A stretch of 7,834 nt of DNA from the NCBI GenBank assembly GCA_021825025.1, contig JAKAIP010000021.1, forward strand, positions 1-7,834. Direction: 5' to 3'. The notes beneath the pieces are model-generated. The model did not search any database. It was not told the DNA's origin and worked only from the letters and a program-made list of their open reading frames with translations. Both the position numbers and the translations under genes were made by a program. This DNA is from a bacterium. GTDB lineage: Bacteria; Patescibacteria; Paceibacteria; UBA9973; SBAW01. This document shows, in pieces, positions 5,493-7,834 of this stretch (position 1 is the stretch's first letter; every line of letters starts with the position of its first letter).

Positions 5493-5531
5493 ATGTTACT
5501 TACGAAGAAGCCAACGAAGCGGAGACGGTAA
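5493..5531 (+). CDS. Possible 12-residue leader peptide
   Basis: The ATG at 5493 is only about 7 nt after the predicted P1 start. The frame reads MLLTKKPTKRRR and stops at TAA 5529-5531. Six of twelve residues are Lys or Arg, and the last three codons are all Arg (CGG AGA CGG). The codons for Lys9-Arg10 lie within the first AACGAAGCGG repeat, so a translating ribosome would cover the strand that competes with the terminator. A frame this short can occur by chance, and AGGG sits too close to the ATG to be a normal ribosome-binding site. Confidence 0.3.
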   Translation: MLLTKKPTKRRR

Positions 5532-5550
5532 GCATCATGCTTACTGAAGC

Positions 5551-5578
5551 GCCGCTTCTGCAAACGAAGCGGCTTTTT
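5551..5578 (+). terminator. Intrinsic terminator between P1 and the 23S gene
   Basis: GCCGCTTC (5551-5558) pairs perfectly with GAAGCGGC (5566-5573) around a 7-nt loop, and TTTTT follows at 5574-5578. This is a textbook terminator on the plus strand, 65 nt after the predicted P1 start and about 150 nt before the 23S rRNA. Its 5' arm can be captured by the earlier repeat at 5516-5522. Confidence 0.8.
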
Positions 5579-5601
5579 CATTTCTAACAGCACCCCGTCC
5601 T

Positions 5602-5629
5602 TTGAAAATTACATGCCATTACATATCTT
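5602..5629 (+). promoter_or_regulatory. Possible second promoter P2 for the 23S rRNA
   Basis: TTGAAA (5602-5607, 5 of 6) is followed after 16 nt by TATCTT (5624-5629, 4 of 6), giving a predicted start near 5636. It lies after the terminator, so it could transcribe the 23S gene without read-through from P1. The rest of the 5579-5726 stretch has no gene, no tRNA and no 16S rRNA end, and no clear boxA element. Confidence 0.4.
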
Positions 5630-5701
5630 GCTCAGGTGGGTCTTGCGGGGTATGGAAATGGGTAGGTAAGAAAACATACACAACAACAAATTATTGCGGT
5701 T

Positions 5702-5726
5702 CTTAAGCTTCTTTCTCTGCAAATGA

Positions 5727-5741
<15 letters not shown>
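5702..5741 (+). other. Hairpin across the predicted 5' end of 23S rRNA
   Basis: CTTAA (5702-5706) pairs with TTAAG (5737-5741), and TTTCTCT (5712-5718) pairs with AGAGAAA (5728-5734) around a 9-nt loop. The fold spans the expected mature 5' end near 5727. It could be a processing signal, or a transient structure that competes with 23S helix 1, whose 3' strand is outside the window. Confidence 0.4.

Positions 5742-7834
<2,093 letters not shown>

Larger units (their letters stand above)
5486..5578 (+). ncRNA. Candidate attenuator or small RNA ahead of the 23S gene
   Basis: About 93 nt lie between P1 and the end of the T-run. AACGAAGCGG occurs twice (5513-5522 and 5563-5572). Both copies can pair with CCGCTTC (5552-5558), so the first can form an anti-terminator-like stem (5516-5522 with 5552-5558) and the second forms the terminator stem; the two exclude each other. 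A third GAAGC (5546-5550) can form a small hairpin with GCTTC (5554-5558). Between the repeats, 5526-5534 pairs with 5538-5546 in a stable 9-bp stem (one G-T pair) with a TCA loop. The layout resembles attenuation control of the 23S gene. It could equally be a terminated small RNA gene. It does not match any tRNA, SRP RNA or riboswitch consensus I can recall. Confidence 0.5.

Noticed and set aside
5486..5578. tRNA or SRP RNA in the P1 transcript
   Set aside because: No T-arm GGTTCRA box, no cloverleaf and no GGAA/AGCAG SRP signature.

Overview
The window looks like a piece of a small-genome bacterium of the Candidate Phyla Radiation (Patescibacteria, probably a Parcubacteria-like lineage). 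This is an inference from several traits together: a large Ser/Thr/Gly/Asn-rich surface protein made of repeated beta-type modules, rplJ-rplL outside the usual rplK-rplA-rplJ-rplL-rpoB cluster, a 23S rRNA gene with no 16S or spacer tRNA in front of it, a winged-helix protein with a degraded nucleotidyltransferase-like tail, and start codons without Shine-Dalgarno sequences. All coding is on the plus strand in the standard code. Six of the seven main genes stop at TAA and one at TAG.

Layout. 1-1884 is the 3' part of a secreted or surface-layer-like protein gene, closed by a strong hairpin terminator. At 1985 a good promoter starts a two-gene unit: a membrane-anchored TPR protein (2020-2706), probably on a leaderless mRNA, and a 49-residue single-helix membrane protein (2709-2858). 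A perfect TTGACA -35 box lies inside the end of that small gene and appears to drive the ribosomal stalk operon. That operon consists of a recognisable L10 leader RNA (2871-2965), rplJ (3003-3485) and rplL (3496-3900), and ends in a 17-bp terminator hairpin. A promoter directly after the hairpin drives an HTH/nucleotidyltransferase-like gene (4000-4578). A five-helix membrane protein of the MscS-related conserved-TM-helix family follows (4692-5381), with its own terminator.

5430-7834 is rRNA territory. A near-consensus promoter (P1, 5450-5478) is followed after about 70 nt by an intrinsic terminator (5551-5578), about 150 nt before the 23S gene. The intervening RNA can fold in mutually exclusive ways around a repeated AACGAAGCGG element. 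It also holds a 12-codon Lys/Arg-rich reading frame, so it resembles a transcription attenuator or a separate small RNA. A weaker promoter (P2, 5602-5629) lies after the terminator. The 23S rRNA begins near 5727 and runs off the window at about E. coli position 2010.

Functionally the middle and right parts concern the ribosome. L10 and L12 form the stalk that docks on the GTPase-associated centre, whose RNA lies at about 6865-6915 of the 23S gene. The most unusual element is the candidate attenuator between P1 and the 23S gene. Also notable are two compensatory base-pair changes in helix 69, an enlarged hairpin in 23S domain I, the leaderless TPR gene, and the promoter embedded in the small membrane-protein gene.
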